Below are positions 48,799 to 61,659 of a stretch of 64,000 nt of DNA, piece after piece. The stretch comes from Theobroma cacao (taxonomy: Eukaryota; Streptophyta; Magnoliopsida; Malvales; Malvaceae). Position 1 is the first letter of the stretch; each line of letters starts with the position of its first letter. The position numbers were made by a program, and so were the translations under genes. Under the pieces are notes generated by a model, which searched no databases, had not been told where the DNA came from, and was given only the letters and a program-made list of their open reading frames with translations. The stretch spans positions 16,549,815-16,613,814 of the forward strand of contig NC_030854.1 in the NCBI RefSeq assembly GCF_000208745.1, given 5' to 3'.

Positions 48799-49420
48799 TG
48801 ATAACTCTATAATAGAGAGTTATTTGAGCTTAATTTTGATAATAATTTAACTTAGTTTTTGTAGTAATGCATAGAAATTAGTAGCTTTTATTTAATTATT
48901 TTAAATTAGTTATTTTAGGTGAGTCAATCTAATTTTGGTTAATTGTATGCTTAATTTGGTGTTAATGTAGATAAGATAGGTTGTTATTGATTTATTTGTG
49001 CTTTTGTAGGTGTTTGAAAGAAGAATTTTAGTGGAATAAGGAGAGTAATTTCAAGGTGTAGACTTCTACTGTATATATTTTGGTATTTTGACCATAATTT
49101 TCTTTAAAGAGCTTTAAATGAAGCGATTCTTAAACCATTGGAAAGATAAGAGAAAGATATAAAACTTTTAGGTTTATTATTTCATCTAGTTCGGCTTGTA
49201 GATGGTGAAAAATCTTGTCGAATTTGATGCACTGCAGCAGTCTTAGAGCAATTATGATTTCTGTTAATTAATTGGGCAAGGCTGTGACTTACATAGTCTG
49301 ATAAGGAAATCTCAGCTGAAATTGACTTTTTTCTTCACCCAACTTGGTCTAACTTCAAAGCCTATAAAAGCAACCTTTCGGAGGACTTGAGAGAGGAAAA
49401 GAGGAAGAAAACACCAGATT
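48799..49420 (+). repeat. 3' LTR of the Athila-type element, truncated
   Basis: Matches the first ~620 bp of the 5' LTR with few differences, then stops after CACCAGATT. The next base pairs belong to LTR family A. Confidence 0.88.
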
Positions 49421-49999
49421 TTAAATTGTTTTTATATATTCGTATGTTTTTAATGTTCAAATTATCTATCCTTAGCTTGTTTCCCATCTACGCCCTGCTC
49501 ACGAAGCCGATGATCACCGAGTCTGTGAGACTCACCCCTTTATCTTCCCCCTTTTTTAGATATGTGATTAGCTTAAGTGTATTGCCCCAACATTTTGACT
49601 CGCTGCGACATAGGTAATGGCATCTCTTAGACTTCCACTCTGAGTCGCTCCGCTCAAAGGGGTGGTGTTATGTAAAACTGTTAGATTTGTAAAATTATTA
49701 TTAGTCTTTCGGATATAATATTTGTTAAAAACCTTGAGGTTATGTAATGGATTCTGAGTGCGATGATGAAACTATCTTGAAGTTAGTTAAACGTGGATAT
49801 TGTATCTAGTTGCTACACCTTAATTACAGTTGTTTCTTTGGTTTAAGTAAACGACAGTATTAATATTGCAAGTCAATTTACTTATGCACTAGAATGTTCG
49901 ATTTAATTATCCAGAATCTCAAATAAGGCTTGTTCGAGATTTGGCGGGTTCACTCGCAAGTCCCAGACGCTAATAACGATTAGGGAAAAGGTCATTACA
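49421..49999 (+). repeat. LTR A fragment (3' end, about 580 bp)
   Basis: Starting 'ttaaattg' it matches the reverse complement of A1 (about 28045 down to 27487), including 'catctacgccctgctcac', and ends GGTCATTACA. Confidence 0.8.
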
Positions 50000-50884
50000 A
50001 CCCAAACCCCTGGGGTCCGTGATCAGTGCGCAAGTCCGGTAAGCGAAGCTTGCAAGACTCGAGCAAGCCTTAGAGTTCAAATCACATAACAAATGGCCAA
50101 AGGATTTAATGTTCAAATATGTTTAATAAAATTCAAATATATTGCATGATCCTTGGCTCATAATCCATTCAAATATTCATAAGGCCATACATTGGCCATT
50201 AAATCGAGTTCGTACATAACAACCCTTATACAATTCAAATGGCACATCATGCTTGACACATTTTACAAACTAACCAAACTGGGAAGGCGAAAGGCCCATA
50301 CAGACTCAGCAGAGAGACAAAATAGGATGGAAACCTACCAGATGCCAATTATATGTCCGTCCAATCAATGACACTTGCCACGTAACCCCATAGCTTCTTT
50401 TATCTGCACATGGTTCAACAGTGGGTGAGTCCTCTAATACTCAATGAAGGGATGTTATCACAACATAATATTTTACATATAAAATATATTTAAGCCTATC
50501 TAGCAATAAGACTTTCATATTCAAACATCTCCAATTCAAGGGTGTGAGGATCATTTTAATATCCTACATGCATAACTCATCATATCAAGTCTTGCCGGAT
50601 CATATCTCAATGGCATATCATTTCGACAATTTCCAAATTCTAAACCCTCACATCAAATCATATCGATTCAAGGCTTACCTTTAAAGTCACTATCATTAAA
50701 CTGGGCTTCAATGGCACACCTTAGTTGCCAAGCACAAGCTCAAGTCTCATTTATAGATAAATGCTTATTCTGAAGCATTTCATCAAATATCATTCATTGT
50801 GGTCACCATACATTCATATTTCAATTCAGATCATGCCATACCCAATGCATGTCATCATAGTCAATAAAATCAAATGAGAGATCT

Positions 50885-51045
50885 TGCCCTGGACGTAGTC
50901 AAATCACACTCAGTGGCCAACTGGTGGAGAATCAAATCACACTCAGTGTAAATTTGCTGACGGAGAAATAGATCACTTGTGTGTCATAGCAACTAGCGAG
51001 GAACAAGTCACACATAGCGCCAAAGCAACTGGCGTAGAAACATAT
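50885..51045. repeat. Degenerate minisatellite in B1, period about 36 bp
   Basis: Three to four units built around 'gaatcaaatcacactcag' and 'gcaactggcg'. Confidence 0.6.
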
Positions 51046-52535
51046 CATCGACTAGAGTAATCTCTTGATTATTGACATCACTCAGAGTAATCTCAATAGA
51101 TGGCATCAAAGCACTACAGGCGGGATTAATACCATCGTCCCTACTTACCACCATCCCTACAAGCACACAAAGTCACAAGGCATGGGACTCCACTCAACCT
51201 CAAGTCAAAGTGATGTCTGAAATTCATCCTTCAGATGGAACACATATCCACAAATCAAGCCATCATGCCTGTGACATTCCATATGTGCATATCAAAGCAT
51301 ATTTCAAATCCAATGAGCTTCAGTCATCTTTAAGCTTGGTATAATTCTTAGTACCTTCAAATCTCTATGGCGTCATCAAAGGAAACATAATAAAGCTATA
51401 CGCCCTCATGCCTTTAACCCCACATCGGTATTCATAATATTTAGTCATATCAATCATGGCTTAACAGCCTTATGCATATCCTCAAATCAACGACAAATAT
51501 GTGGGTGCGCATGCATGCATTGATCATATCTATAAGCAATCATGGCCTTTCAACCTTACATTCTTAATATCACCTCAATCGTTGTGCCATTATCCCAAGT
51601 ACACATCGTGCCCATATACCTAATTAGGTAGTCCATTCATCATAATTTGGCACAGTTTTCAATACATAATTCATATCGCACTATGTTTAGGCCTCTTGCT
51701 CTAGGTCCTACATACCATGGGTTCCAAAACAATGCCACCTAGTAGCTCACCACAAATCACACAAACACAAATTTCTTATCTTAGATAACTAATTAGCCTA
51801 GGCATCCTTATCTAGGCACACAATCATGTTTGTTCTCTAGCCTAGGCACACACCTCTAGGCAAATGTACATATACACACATACATACATATATATATATA
51901 TATACACACATCAATTTCATTAGCCTAGGCATTCTCATTTAGGCATACACAACATTTAAGCCCCATGGCAGTGCATACATTATGCGAGATGTATCACATG
52001 CATTTAATTAAATCCCACTCACCTTGACAATCGAAGGCGCTCCTATAGTTGAGCTTTAATCCTCGGCCCCCAATCGTCTTATAGCTCACCAACGCACTTG
52101 GTAGCTTCAACTCCCCCTTAAACAAATCAAAGCATCACAAAAATATTTATTTCCTAGCTTTTGAAAATATCCTAGCTTTCCAAAAATAACCAAATTCCAT
52201 AAATGAGCTCAAATCCTTGAATGGTGAGCTAAAAACTTACCTTAGATGTTGGGTTGCCCAAACCTCCAATAAACTCAAGGAGAGAGAGTTTGACCAAATC
52301 TAAAATATTTAGATCCGAGGTTATTAACCGATTAAATCAAAAATCAATCAGTAAAAACATGTAATCTTACTTTTGGATTGATTTCCCAAGCTTCGATCTA
52401 GCTTAAATAGCCTCTAAATGCCATTTAGGGGCTTAGGGTTTCGTATAAGGTAGAGAGAAAAAGAGAGAGAGTGGGTTTTTTCTTAAAATGGGTAGAATGC
52501 TCAAAACCCCTTTTTGTTTTTGCCTCTCCTCATCG

Positions 52536-52817
52536 ATTTATCAATACATTTGGCAATGTATGGATACATTTGCCCATATTTCCACTAAATGTATCGATAC
52601 ATTAGGGCAATGTATCTATACATTTTAGGCAGAATGGTCTAGGGTGTTCTCTGCTTGAAATGTACCGATACGTTGGGGCAATGTATTGATACATGTTCAT
52701 CAAATTTCCAAATCTATCGATACATCCTTAATTATATTGATAGAATTTCTCCAGAACACCTTATATTGTTCTTCTTGCCATTTATGTATTGATACATGAG
52801 GGGATATATCGATACAT
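52536..52817. promoter_or_regulatory. Array of five paired ATGTATCGATACAT palindromes in B1
   Basis: Pair starts 52536/52556, 52589/52610, 52660/52681, 52712/52732 and 52784/52804, spacing 20-21 bp. In addition TAACCGATTA at 52325 and CAATCAGTAA at 52345 form a pair of the Copia-type motif 20 bp apart. Confidence 0.85.
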
Positions 52818-53336
52818 TTTCCCTTGTGGCAATTTTAAGTCTTTTCTAACTTTTAACAAAAAATCCAACTTAACACCCTAAATCCATTCCCTGTTAATCT
52901 CATACCTCAAATAACTCATATAATTCAAATCCTCATACATATATTCTCAAATATACATCAAATTAAATCAAATCGTCAAGCTATAGGATTAATTCATCAT
53001 TTTTAGCAATATTTCCCTTAATGTTGTATTTAGGTGTCAAAGTGCCAAACATAAGCACAATTCCATTGAAAACTCTCCTTTATACCAATGTTTATTGTCA
53101 TAGATCTATAAGTGTAGTCATATTCACCAAAGTTCTATTTAATTTATCAATTGGCTTTGCTATTTCATCATATTATTAGAATCCTCAATGTACACTGAAA
53201 TTCAAAGTCTTTCTCTATAGACCACAATAGGTCATAACCATGCTCCACAAGCATATACACTAAGTTTTCAAGTTTAATCATCAAATCATTAGGCCAACAC
53301 CATATTTAGGCCATATAAAAAATCAGGGGTGTTACA

Positions 53337-53353
53337 TTCTCCCTTCCTTCTAG
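53337..53353 (-). other. Polypurine tract of the B1 element
   Basis: On the minus strand it reads CTAGAAGGAAGGGAGAA, ending at the LTR start. It fixes the transcriptional orientation of family B as minus here. Confidence 0.8.
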
Positions 53354-53611
53354 AAAATTCATCCTCAAATTTTGTCCAATCAGAGTAATGACTTTTAACT
53401 TACTTGCAAGCATTTCCAATGCCAAATAGTTCAAACATCATATAAAATCAAGGTTAACTTGAGCTTGATACATCTTTCCACAAATGTGCATCATCAACAA
53501 GAACCTTAAGCTCTAATTCACGTTCATTGATATACATAAAGCCATATCAATGGTCCATAAGTATACATAACAAATGTAACCATATTTCAAAATGAAATCA
53601 TCATGCTTTAG
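53354..53611 (-). repeat. End of the B1 internal region
   Basis: Between the polypurine tract and the start of B2. No coding frame recognised; it should be the 3' untranslated internal part of the element. Confidence 0.55.
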
Positions 53612-54474
53612 TGTCGTGCCTCAAATCCGAGGGTCCATTATTAGCACACGAGCCCAATAGGCAAGCCCTCTAGACTCGAGCAAGCCTCAGAGTCCAAAAT
53701 CATATAACACAAATGCAAAGGGATTTATAATCAAATATTCATAACAAATTCAAAAATAATACATTATCCTTAGCTCTCAGTCCATACAAATGTTCAAAGG
53801 CTATACATTGGCCATTAAATTTGGTTCGTACATAACAACCCTTATAGAATTCAAATGGCACATCGTGCTGGACATATTTTACATATAACCAGACTTGATG
53901 ACAGAAGGCCCACACAGACTCAGTGGAGTGAAATGTTGGGAAGGAGACCTATCGGATGCCAATTACGTGTCCATCAAATCGACAACACTTGCCACATAAA
54001 CCCATAGCTTCTTTTATCTACACATGGTACAATAAAGGGGTGAGTCATCTAATACTTAGTGAGGGGATATCATGATAACATAATCTTTCATATATAAAAT
54101 ACATATTTAGGCCTGTCTATCCATAATACATTCATGTTCAAACATCTCCAATTCGAAGGTGCGAAGATCATCCTAATATCCTACATGCACAACTCATCAT
54201 ATTCAAACTCGACATATCATATCAATAATTTACATTTATCAATGCAAGGCTTATCTTTAAAGCCATTATCATCAAACTAAGCTTCTTAGGCACACCTTAG
54301 TTGCCATGAAAAAACCTCAAATATCATTCACATATAAATTGCTTATCTCAAAGCTTTTCATAAGATATCATTCACAGTGGTCACAACATGTCCATATTTC
54401 AAAGCAGAACATGCCATACCCGATGCCTGTCATGATAGTCAAATGAAATCAAATGAGTGGTCTTGCCCTAAACA

Positions 54475-54632
54475 TAGTCAAATCACGCTCGGTGGCCATT
54501 TGATGGAGAATCAAATCAATGGGTAGGGCAAAGCCATTGGGTAGAGAATAGATCACACATGTGCCAAAGCAACGGGTGGAGAATAGATCACGCACAACAC
54601 CGAAGCAGCTGGTGGAGAATCATATCATTGAC
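54475..54632. repeat. Degenerate minisatellite in B2, period about 36 bp
   Basis: Units 'ggagaatagatcac(a/g)cac' and 'aagcaacgggt/aagcagctggt' recur three to four times. Confidence 0.65.
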
Positions 54633-55455
54633 TAGAGTAATCTCCCAATGTTAGCATTACCCAAAGTAATCTCAACGATGGAAAGCATTGCAGATAAGAA
54701 TCACAAGCGAGATTAGTGCCACCGTCCCTGCTTACCCCCATCTCTGTAGGTACACACATAGTCACAAGGTGTGGGACTCCACTCCACCTCAAGTCAAACC
54801 AACTTCCAGAATTCATCCATTAGATAGAACACAAATCCATAAATTAGGCCATTGTGCTTATAACATTCCATATGTCCACATCAAATCATATTCAAATTTA
54901 TCGAGCTTCAATCATCCATAAGCTCGACATAATTCTAAATCCCTTTAAATCTCTAAGGTATTGTCAAACGAAACATAATAAAGCTATAGGCCTTTATGCC
55001 TTTAACCTCACATAGGTATTCATCATCTTCAATCAAATCAATCATTGCTTAATAGCCTTATACGTAACCTCAAATCAAGCACAAATATGTGGGCATTCAT
55101 ACACAAATCATGTCTATACATCATCATGGCCCTTTGACCTCACATACTTAACATCACCTTAATCACTGTGCTAATAACTCAAATACCCATCGTACCATAT
55201 ACCTAATTAGGTAGTCCATTCATCATAATTTGGCACATTCCTTAATTCATAATTCGTATCACAACATGGGTAGGCCTTTTGCTCTAGGTCCTACATACCA
55301 TAGGTTCCAGCACAATGCCACCATGTGGCTCCCCATAAATCAGAAAAACACAATTTTTCCTATTCCTGATAACTAATTAGCCTATGCATCCTCATCTAGG
55401 CACACAATCATAATTGTTCTCTAGCCTAGGCACATACCTTTAGGAAAATGTACAT

Positions 55456-55459
<4 letters not shown>

Positions 55460-55498
<39 letters not shown>
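55460..55498. repeat. (AC)n microsatellite in B2
   Basis: About 19 AC units; the same LTR place in B1 holds a mixed (AC)/(AT) run near 51872-51910. Confidence 0.9.
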
Positions 55499-55503
<5 letters not shown>

Positions 55504-56164
55504 ATACACACATCAATTTTATGACCCTTGGTATTCTCAACTAAGCATACACAAAACATTTAATTACCATAGCAATGCATACATTATGCGAAATGCATCA
55601 TATGCATTTAATTAAATCCCACTCACCTTGACAAATTGGAAGTACTCTTAGCCAAACTTTGATCCTTAGCCTCCAATCATCGTCTAGCTCACCAATGCAT
55701 CCAACCACTTCATTTCCCTTTTAGAACACATCGAACATCCATTTATTAGTTAATTCCTGGCTTTCAAAGAAAAGCCAATTTTCCCACAATTAACTAATTC
55801 TTAACAGTCCAATTATTTAAGTTCAAATCTTTATTAATGAGCTAACCCATACCTTAGAAGTTGGACTACATGAATCTTAGCTCCCAAATTCCTCAATCCA
55901 GGCCAAAGAGGAAAATTACCAAATCTAGAGAAAAATTGGATTCCTTAGTATTTAACCGATTAAATTGAAAAATAATCCGTAAAAATGTTAAATCTTACCT
56001 TCAAAATGGTTTCCCAAGATCTAAATAACCTCAAATCACTTCAACAATCTGTCTAGGGCCTTAGGGTCTGGGTTTCCAGAGAGAAAAAAAGAGAGAAAGA
56101 GCTGAGAGAGAATGGGGCAGAAATGGCCCCCAATCTTTTTTTTTATTCTTGGCTTTCCTCTTTA

Positions 56165-56352
56165 ATGTATCGATACATTGCCAAATGTATCGATACATCT
56201 GCCCTAATTTTGAATAAATGTATCTATACATTGAGGTAATGTATCAATACATTTCGAGCAGAATGGTCCGGGTGCTCCCTACTTCAAATGTATCGATACA
56301 TTGAGGCAATGTATCGACACATGTTCATCTTTCCAAGAATGTATCGATACAT
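56165..56352. promoter_or_regulatory. Array of paired ATGTATCGATACAT palindromes in B2
   Basis: Pairs start at 56165/56185 (both perfect), 56218/56239 and 56288/56309; a single perfect copy is at 56339-56352. Confidence 0.88.
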
Positions 56353-56806
56353 CTTGCCCTGATTGCACCTTTGTTGAACACAAAATTCCAAAAATTTAAA
56401 CTTAACACCTTAAAATCATTTCCCCTTTAAGTCGTACTTTAAAATGACTATCTTTACTCACAATCCTCATTCATACACTCAAACACACAATCAAATCTCA
56501 ATCAAAACTTCAAAATTCAAGGTTTATCACCCATTCTTGAAAATTTTGGCTAAGTCTCAAGGTTTTGCGTTCCAAGTGCCACAATCATCATTCTAACCTC
56601 AATTCATCAAGAATGCTCAATATCAAAGCATTTACTCATCAAATAGATCCAAATCCCCATTATGCTCTATGTCACATTATATACAAATCAAATCTTAGCA
56701 TAATTTATATTAAACATCATATTTATCAAAGTGCCAAACAATGCACTATACCATTCATGTGCCAAACATGTGCACAATATTATTTTGAGCCTTTCATGCT
56801 CATATA

Positions 56807-57386
56807 TGTGAAATCCCACCTTGTGTAAGATGATAAGTTAGGAAATCCTTAGGTAAGCATATAGATTTCATGTTTTGAACATCAAACTTTAATTGAACCT
56901 TCAAAAGAATTATTGACACTTCTTATTGTCTATCACTTTTGAAGCAAAATATTTTCTAAGTCTAGAAAAGGTAAAAATATGTGATTTTTATAGAGCAATC
57001 TTTTGGAAATAAAAAATGGTGGTAATGATTCCTTTGGTTTTTAGATGATCAAAAATGATTTTTCCTTAATTTTTGAAGCACGTTTGCTAGGTAAATGGGA
57101 ACCGCAAATTTAATTTCAATCAAACTTTTTTCGATTTTGTTCTTGAAAGCAAAATTTAGATTTTGATTCTTTTGAATTTTGATTTCTTTTTGATATTTTT
57201 ATTGAAGCCAAAAAGAGGGTTGTTTGCTTATTTACATTAAATATCTTAAGTAAATGGAAAGTAAAAAGGACATTTACTTAAATGGTATTTAATGTAAATG
57301 AGCTAGGCAGGTTTTATAGGCAATCTACCTCAAAAAACTGCATTCTATCTCAAATGTATCGATACATGTTCATGATGTATCGATAC
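56807..57386. repeat. LTR E, left part
   Basis: Begins TGTGAAATCCCACC inside B2. It is split at 57386 by the solo LTR A2 and continues from 60696 to 63356, where it ends GGGATGTGACA. Flanking words ATATA and ATATC agree at four of five bases. Without A2 it is about 3.24 kb, with no internal region, so a solo LTR is likely. Confidence 0.72.
57354..57386. promoter_or_regulatory. Paired palindromes at the A2 insertion point
   Basis: ATGTATCGATACAT at 57354 and a second copy starting at 57375 (21 bp apart). A2 inserted inside the second copy, duplicating its GATAC. Confidence 0.85.
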
Positions 57387-60300
57387 TGTCATAGCCCAAA
57401 TCCTGGGCCGTGATGGGCATATGGGCCTAATAGGCATAGCCCACTAGACCCAAGAAAGCCTTTTTAGAGATTCCTGATAATGCACTATACTCGTTCACCA
57501 ATCCATATTAGTGCTTAAACCATATTCTTTTGTATCATAGCTTGAACCATAATTATAATAATCAATTCAATCTTTAAAACATACAATCATAAGTTTATAC
57601 AATGAAGTCTAAAATCTCCAATTTAATACTTATCCCAAGGCCACTATCCATTTACAATTAAATAAACAAAGTGCTATAACTTGAGCTCTAGCAGCGGAGT
57701 GACTTGGAATGAAATGCTACGAGATGCCTTTACCTTTCTGCGATGGACCATAAGTGCCGATGATTGCACATTAGGCCGATCACTATCTGCAAACATGAAA
57801 TAAGGGGGTGAGTCTCACAAACTTAGTGATCATCGGCTCCGTGAGCAGAGAGTAGATGGGAAACAAGCAATAAGTAGATCATTTGAATGATAAAACCAAA
57901 ATATAAAATGCAAATCTTATAAAGCAAACCACAAGAAGGATATTTGTGCCTTGTAAAAATAAATCGTAAAATCATAATACAATGCTTTCTTTGGCAAAAC
58001 ATTGCCGAAAATAAGTGTAATAGAAAGAGTTTCAATTACCGAAAATATCATTTGCCATCAAAATATGAAATACGGTATAAAGGTATGCACACTCCCAAAA
58101 TGTGTGGCATGTAAAGAAATCAAAGTGTATAGCCACATAAACCAACTCATGGTTGTCAAGTAAGCACGAAAAGCTTTTATTTAAAAAAGGGGAGATACAG
58201 AGAAAATATGAACCCTCCACCATGCAAAAGAGTATGCGTAAAAAACTCAAAAGGCTCTCAAGTAAAAAAGTATAATATCAACACGTGGACCCACTTCCAC
58301 GTAATAATAATCTGGGAGTCTTACTCCATCGGATTCCCATAGCCATGGTAGTCTCCATGATGTTGGTTGACATCGGAGAATCAAGTGGTCGCTACAATGC
58401 ACATCTGAGAGTCTAACTCTACTGGATCACTTGTGGCCTAGCCATGTATACATGTCACAAGTCATGGCCCCCGCCATGCCTAACCGCCGGTCGGTGATCT
58501 AAAGGTTCTCTAGCTAGAGCTCACTCGTGCACGAGGGTCACAATTAACCGAAGTGACAGCCGACCTAATCTTGATGCACTTGGTTTGTCAAAACCATTTT
58601 CAAAAATCAAATTGAGGTTTCCAAGTCTTTTGAATAAAACCATTTGAAAACAAGGTTCAATAACCTTTCAAATTACTTTTCACATAAAAAGGCATGGTGT
58701 ATTCTCTTATACAAAGATCAGACTAAAACCAGTAGTCAAAACTTGCATTTTAAATCATTTAACAATTGCATTTAAACTATGCATATCACACAAAAATACA
58801 AGGCACGGATTTTGAATACAAAACAGTATAGAAGGCTTGTTTCTCTGTTTCTAAAACACTTTACGCATATAGCTCATCTATAGATATATCCAAAACAGTT
58901 TTTAAAACAACTTGCATCGACAATTTCCTACAAGTTCTACCAGCTCATGCTTTCCACAATAATAGTGTATAAATCATTGTAAGTCTATTTAGAAATCTCC
59001 TATTGAGGCTTACAGCTCATGTTTTCCATAATTGCACTTAATGAAATCTAGCAACGTTTATAAAACGTATAACATTATATAGCTATGGAAATTTTGAAAT
59101 AGGCACCCCTTACTCACTTTACAATAGCGGGATGCTTCGTCGGTATTGATTTGAGTGCGTATCTCGCTATTTCTACTTACCGATCACTCGTTACCTCACC
59201 TGGTATGCCACCATGGCAAACTTTCCTAGCAACAAATTAAACTCAATACATTTAGTATATATCATTTCCACTCTTCTTTCTCATTCAATCATGAATCCTC
59301 ATTCTACTAGCTTGCATCTTGACACGTTTTTGCTAAGGTTCTTCATATCCTTTGCTTGCGCAATTCTTTAGATTACAAGTACTGACAACTTGTTTATAAC
59401 GTTAGAACACATATTAATCCTTTCCAATGGTATCTATCAAGTTCAACTATCATTTTCACATCAATAACCTCGTATATGGCAGCAATTATATATCTAATTT
59501 CATCAAGGATTTCCTAAGTTTACATGCACCACAATTTTCATTCATATGCTGCCTACACTTGCACAATTATTTCCTCACAATATTTAACTAACCATAGGCT
59601 TTAAAACACAATGTTAAGCTTATCGCTTTCCTTTTCCACTTTGAGTCCATCATGTGCCCATGGGTTTATTGGCTTGTATGTCACTAATTTTTCTCCAATC
59701 AAGCCAATATTTGCTGCCACAAGACATTTCTCTTAGTCACTAACTCATTTTCAAATATTACTCAAGCTAAAAACAAGAATCCTTACCTTTCCTTGCTTGA
59801 ATCACCAAAACCAAGCTTTTTCTTCCTTTCTCTATTTTTCTTTCTCCTTTCTTCCTTTCCTTTCTCCTTTCCTCCAACTGATCTAATCTATTTTCTTTCC
59901 AAGAGTACGGTTTTCCTTGCAAGGCAAAGCTATTTTTCTTTTAAAATGCAAGGTGGCATGGTGAAAATGGGGTGGGAGCATGGAGTTGAGGAAGAAAATA
60001 TCTTTTGCCTGGAGATAAGAACTAGCCATAGGATAAGAATGAAGAGTCAAAGCTTCCTTTGGAAGCTTTGACCAAACTAATGGCAAAATTACCATTTTAC
60101 CCTTCAAGGTTTTCACCCTTTTTAATTGTATCCTCCCACAATCTTTTAATTCCAATTTCTTTTCATTTGTCCTCCTTAACACTTGTATCAATAAAATATC
60201 AAGTTTATGCTTCAACGTGGTATCATCGAAATATTTAAATATTTACTTACCCATGCTAACTTTATTTAATAAAGACATGCGAGTCCCAGTAACGTCATTT

Positions 60301-60690
60301 TTCTCTGAAATTTCCTTGTTCTTCTTCTCCCCCACTTAGATTGACCATATACTCCTTCATGAAAAATTTCAACAGTGAATTAAATATTAATATTTTAATA
60401 AGATTTTATTAATAAAATATTATTTTATTCTCAAATTTTTCACTTGTCTCTTTGGCACCCAAAATGTCTTATTATGCCCCCATTCACTTCTGAATCACTT
60501 TTTATATCGTTAATTCATCCTCAATAAAAATATTATTATCCAATTGTTATTTCCTTGCGTGCGAGATATTTTATTCCAAACTATGCCAAACTATTCCTTT
60601 CACCTTTAATCACTTTCAAACATTCTAATTAACCTCAATTGGCATCCGATAAGCTTTATTAGCCACCATATCAAAGTATGGGGCATTACA
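57387..60690 (-). mobile_element. Solo LTR of family A (A2) with target duplication GATAC
   Basis: Begins TGTCATAGCCC and ends GGGGCATTACA, 3304 bp, flanked by GATAC at 57382-57386 and 60691-60695. It shares with A1 the GTGAGTCTCACAAACTTAGT module, the 'ggttctctagcta(g/a)agctcac' text (58503 versus 28592), and the 59085-59240 region. Minus orientation follows from A1's primer site. Short ORFs inside have no family match. Confidence 0.93.
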
Positions 60691-61659
60691 GATACATTTA
60701 GCCCAGAAAGGGTTTTTGATGAACATGTATCGATACATGTTCATAATGTATTAATACATTTCATCGATTTCAGAAAAATAAAAGGGGTAAAAACATATTT
60801 TCACACCCTAGCTTATAAATATATCACATTTTTTGAGGGTTGGCAACCTTCAGTTGCATTTGCAAGGTAAACACTGATTCTTAAGCTCTTTTAACACAAT
60901 TTTGATCCAAAATTCCATTTTTATGATTCTAAAGCTTAAATTTAGGTTTTTATGGAAAAAGGTGACATTTTTAGCTTTTAAATATTTTGGCTTTGGGTTT
61001 TCATAACTTAAATAGTTGTGTTATTGCCTAAACTTTCTGCTGGTGATTTAAGTTTAAAAGTTTTATGATTTGCTTAAGCATCTAAGCTCACCTAAGGTAA
61101 GGATGGAAGATTTATGGGTTTCTAAGCATGAGTTTTAGCTAGAAAATTAGTTTAGCCAAAGTTGAGTACTTTCGAAAGTACCTAGAATGATTATTATGAA
61201 ATTCTTATTCTTGGAAATGATTGTGATGATTGTTGTATGATAGGAACACTTGAAACCTCCAAGGATAACGCTACAAAGGAGTTGTGATTGGAGCTAGGAA
61301 TCGACTCTCCAATTAGGTGAGTGGATACACCACTTTCAACTTATTTTGATATGTAAAGCTAACATGATTTCGATGAAAAAGATTATTTATGTATGTTGAA
61401 ATTATATCTCTAAATTTTGTTATCAAAGGATTTGAGATTTTCTAGAATGAAAATGATATTTTAAGAAAATAAATTGATAATGATTGTGATGTGATTTACT
61501 CAATTGATTTTTTTTAAATGTTTATGAATCTACTATGTATGTAAATACTTTACTATGTATTAGTTTTCAACAAAGGGGACAAGCACCTTATGTTTGAAGT
61601 CCACCCGATTACTCCAATCTCCGGACTAGTGTGGGTATGAGATATTGTATGCTTATTTA

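Larger units (their letters stand above)
44490..49420 (+). mobile_element. Athila-type Gypsy element, non-autonomous, 3' LTR truncated
   Basis: Two direct LTRs (44490-45996 and 48799-49420) that are very similar, a TGGCGCCGTTGCCGGGGA primer site, short gag remnants and a polypurine tract. The internal part is only about 2.8 kb, with no protease, reverse transcriptase or integrase seen. The left flank is GGGAA; the right flank is lost because the 3' LTR stops at a junction with an LTR A fragment. Confidence 0.88.
50000..53336 (-). repeat. LTR of family B, copy B1
   Basis: On the minus strand it starts TGTAACACCCCTG at 53336, directly after a polypurine tract, which marks it as a 3' LTR. Its far end near 50000 is blurred by the junction with the A fragment. 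About 3.3 kb. It contains the ACTCAC module near 50424-50450, a 36-bp minisatellite, an AT/AC microsatellite near 51872-51910 and the palindrome array. Short ORFs such as 51072-51344 are shadows. Confidence 0.82.
53612..56806 (-). repeat. LTR of family B, copy B2, left part
   Basis: Begins TGTCGTGCCTCAAATC and follows B1 in order (including the 'cacatggtac' and ACTCAC modules and the minisatellite at 54475-54632). It is interrupted at 56806 by LTR E and resumes at 63357. Adding both parts gives about 3.47 kb, close to B1. Confidence 0.82.

Noticed and set aside
59793..60215. Overlapping ORFs of 92 (plus) and 110 (minus) residues
   Set aside because: Both lie inside solo LTR A2 with no recognisable domain.
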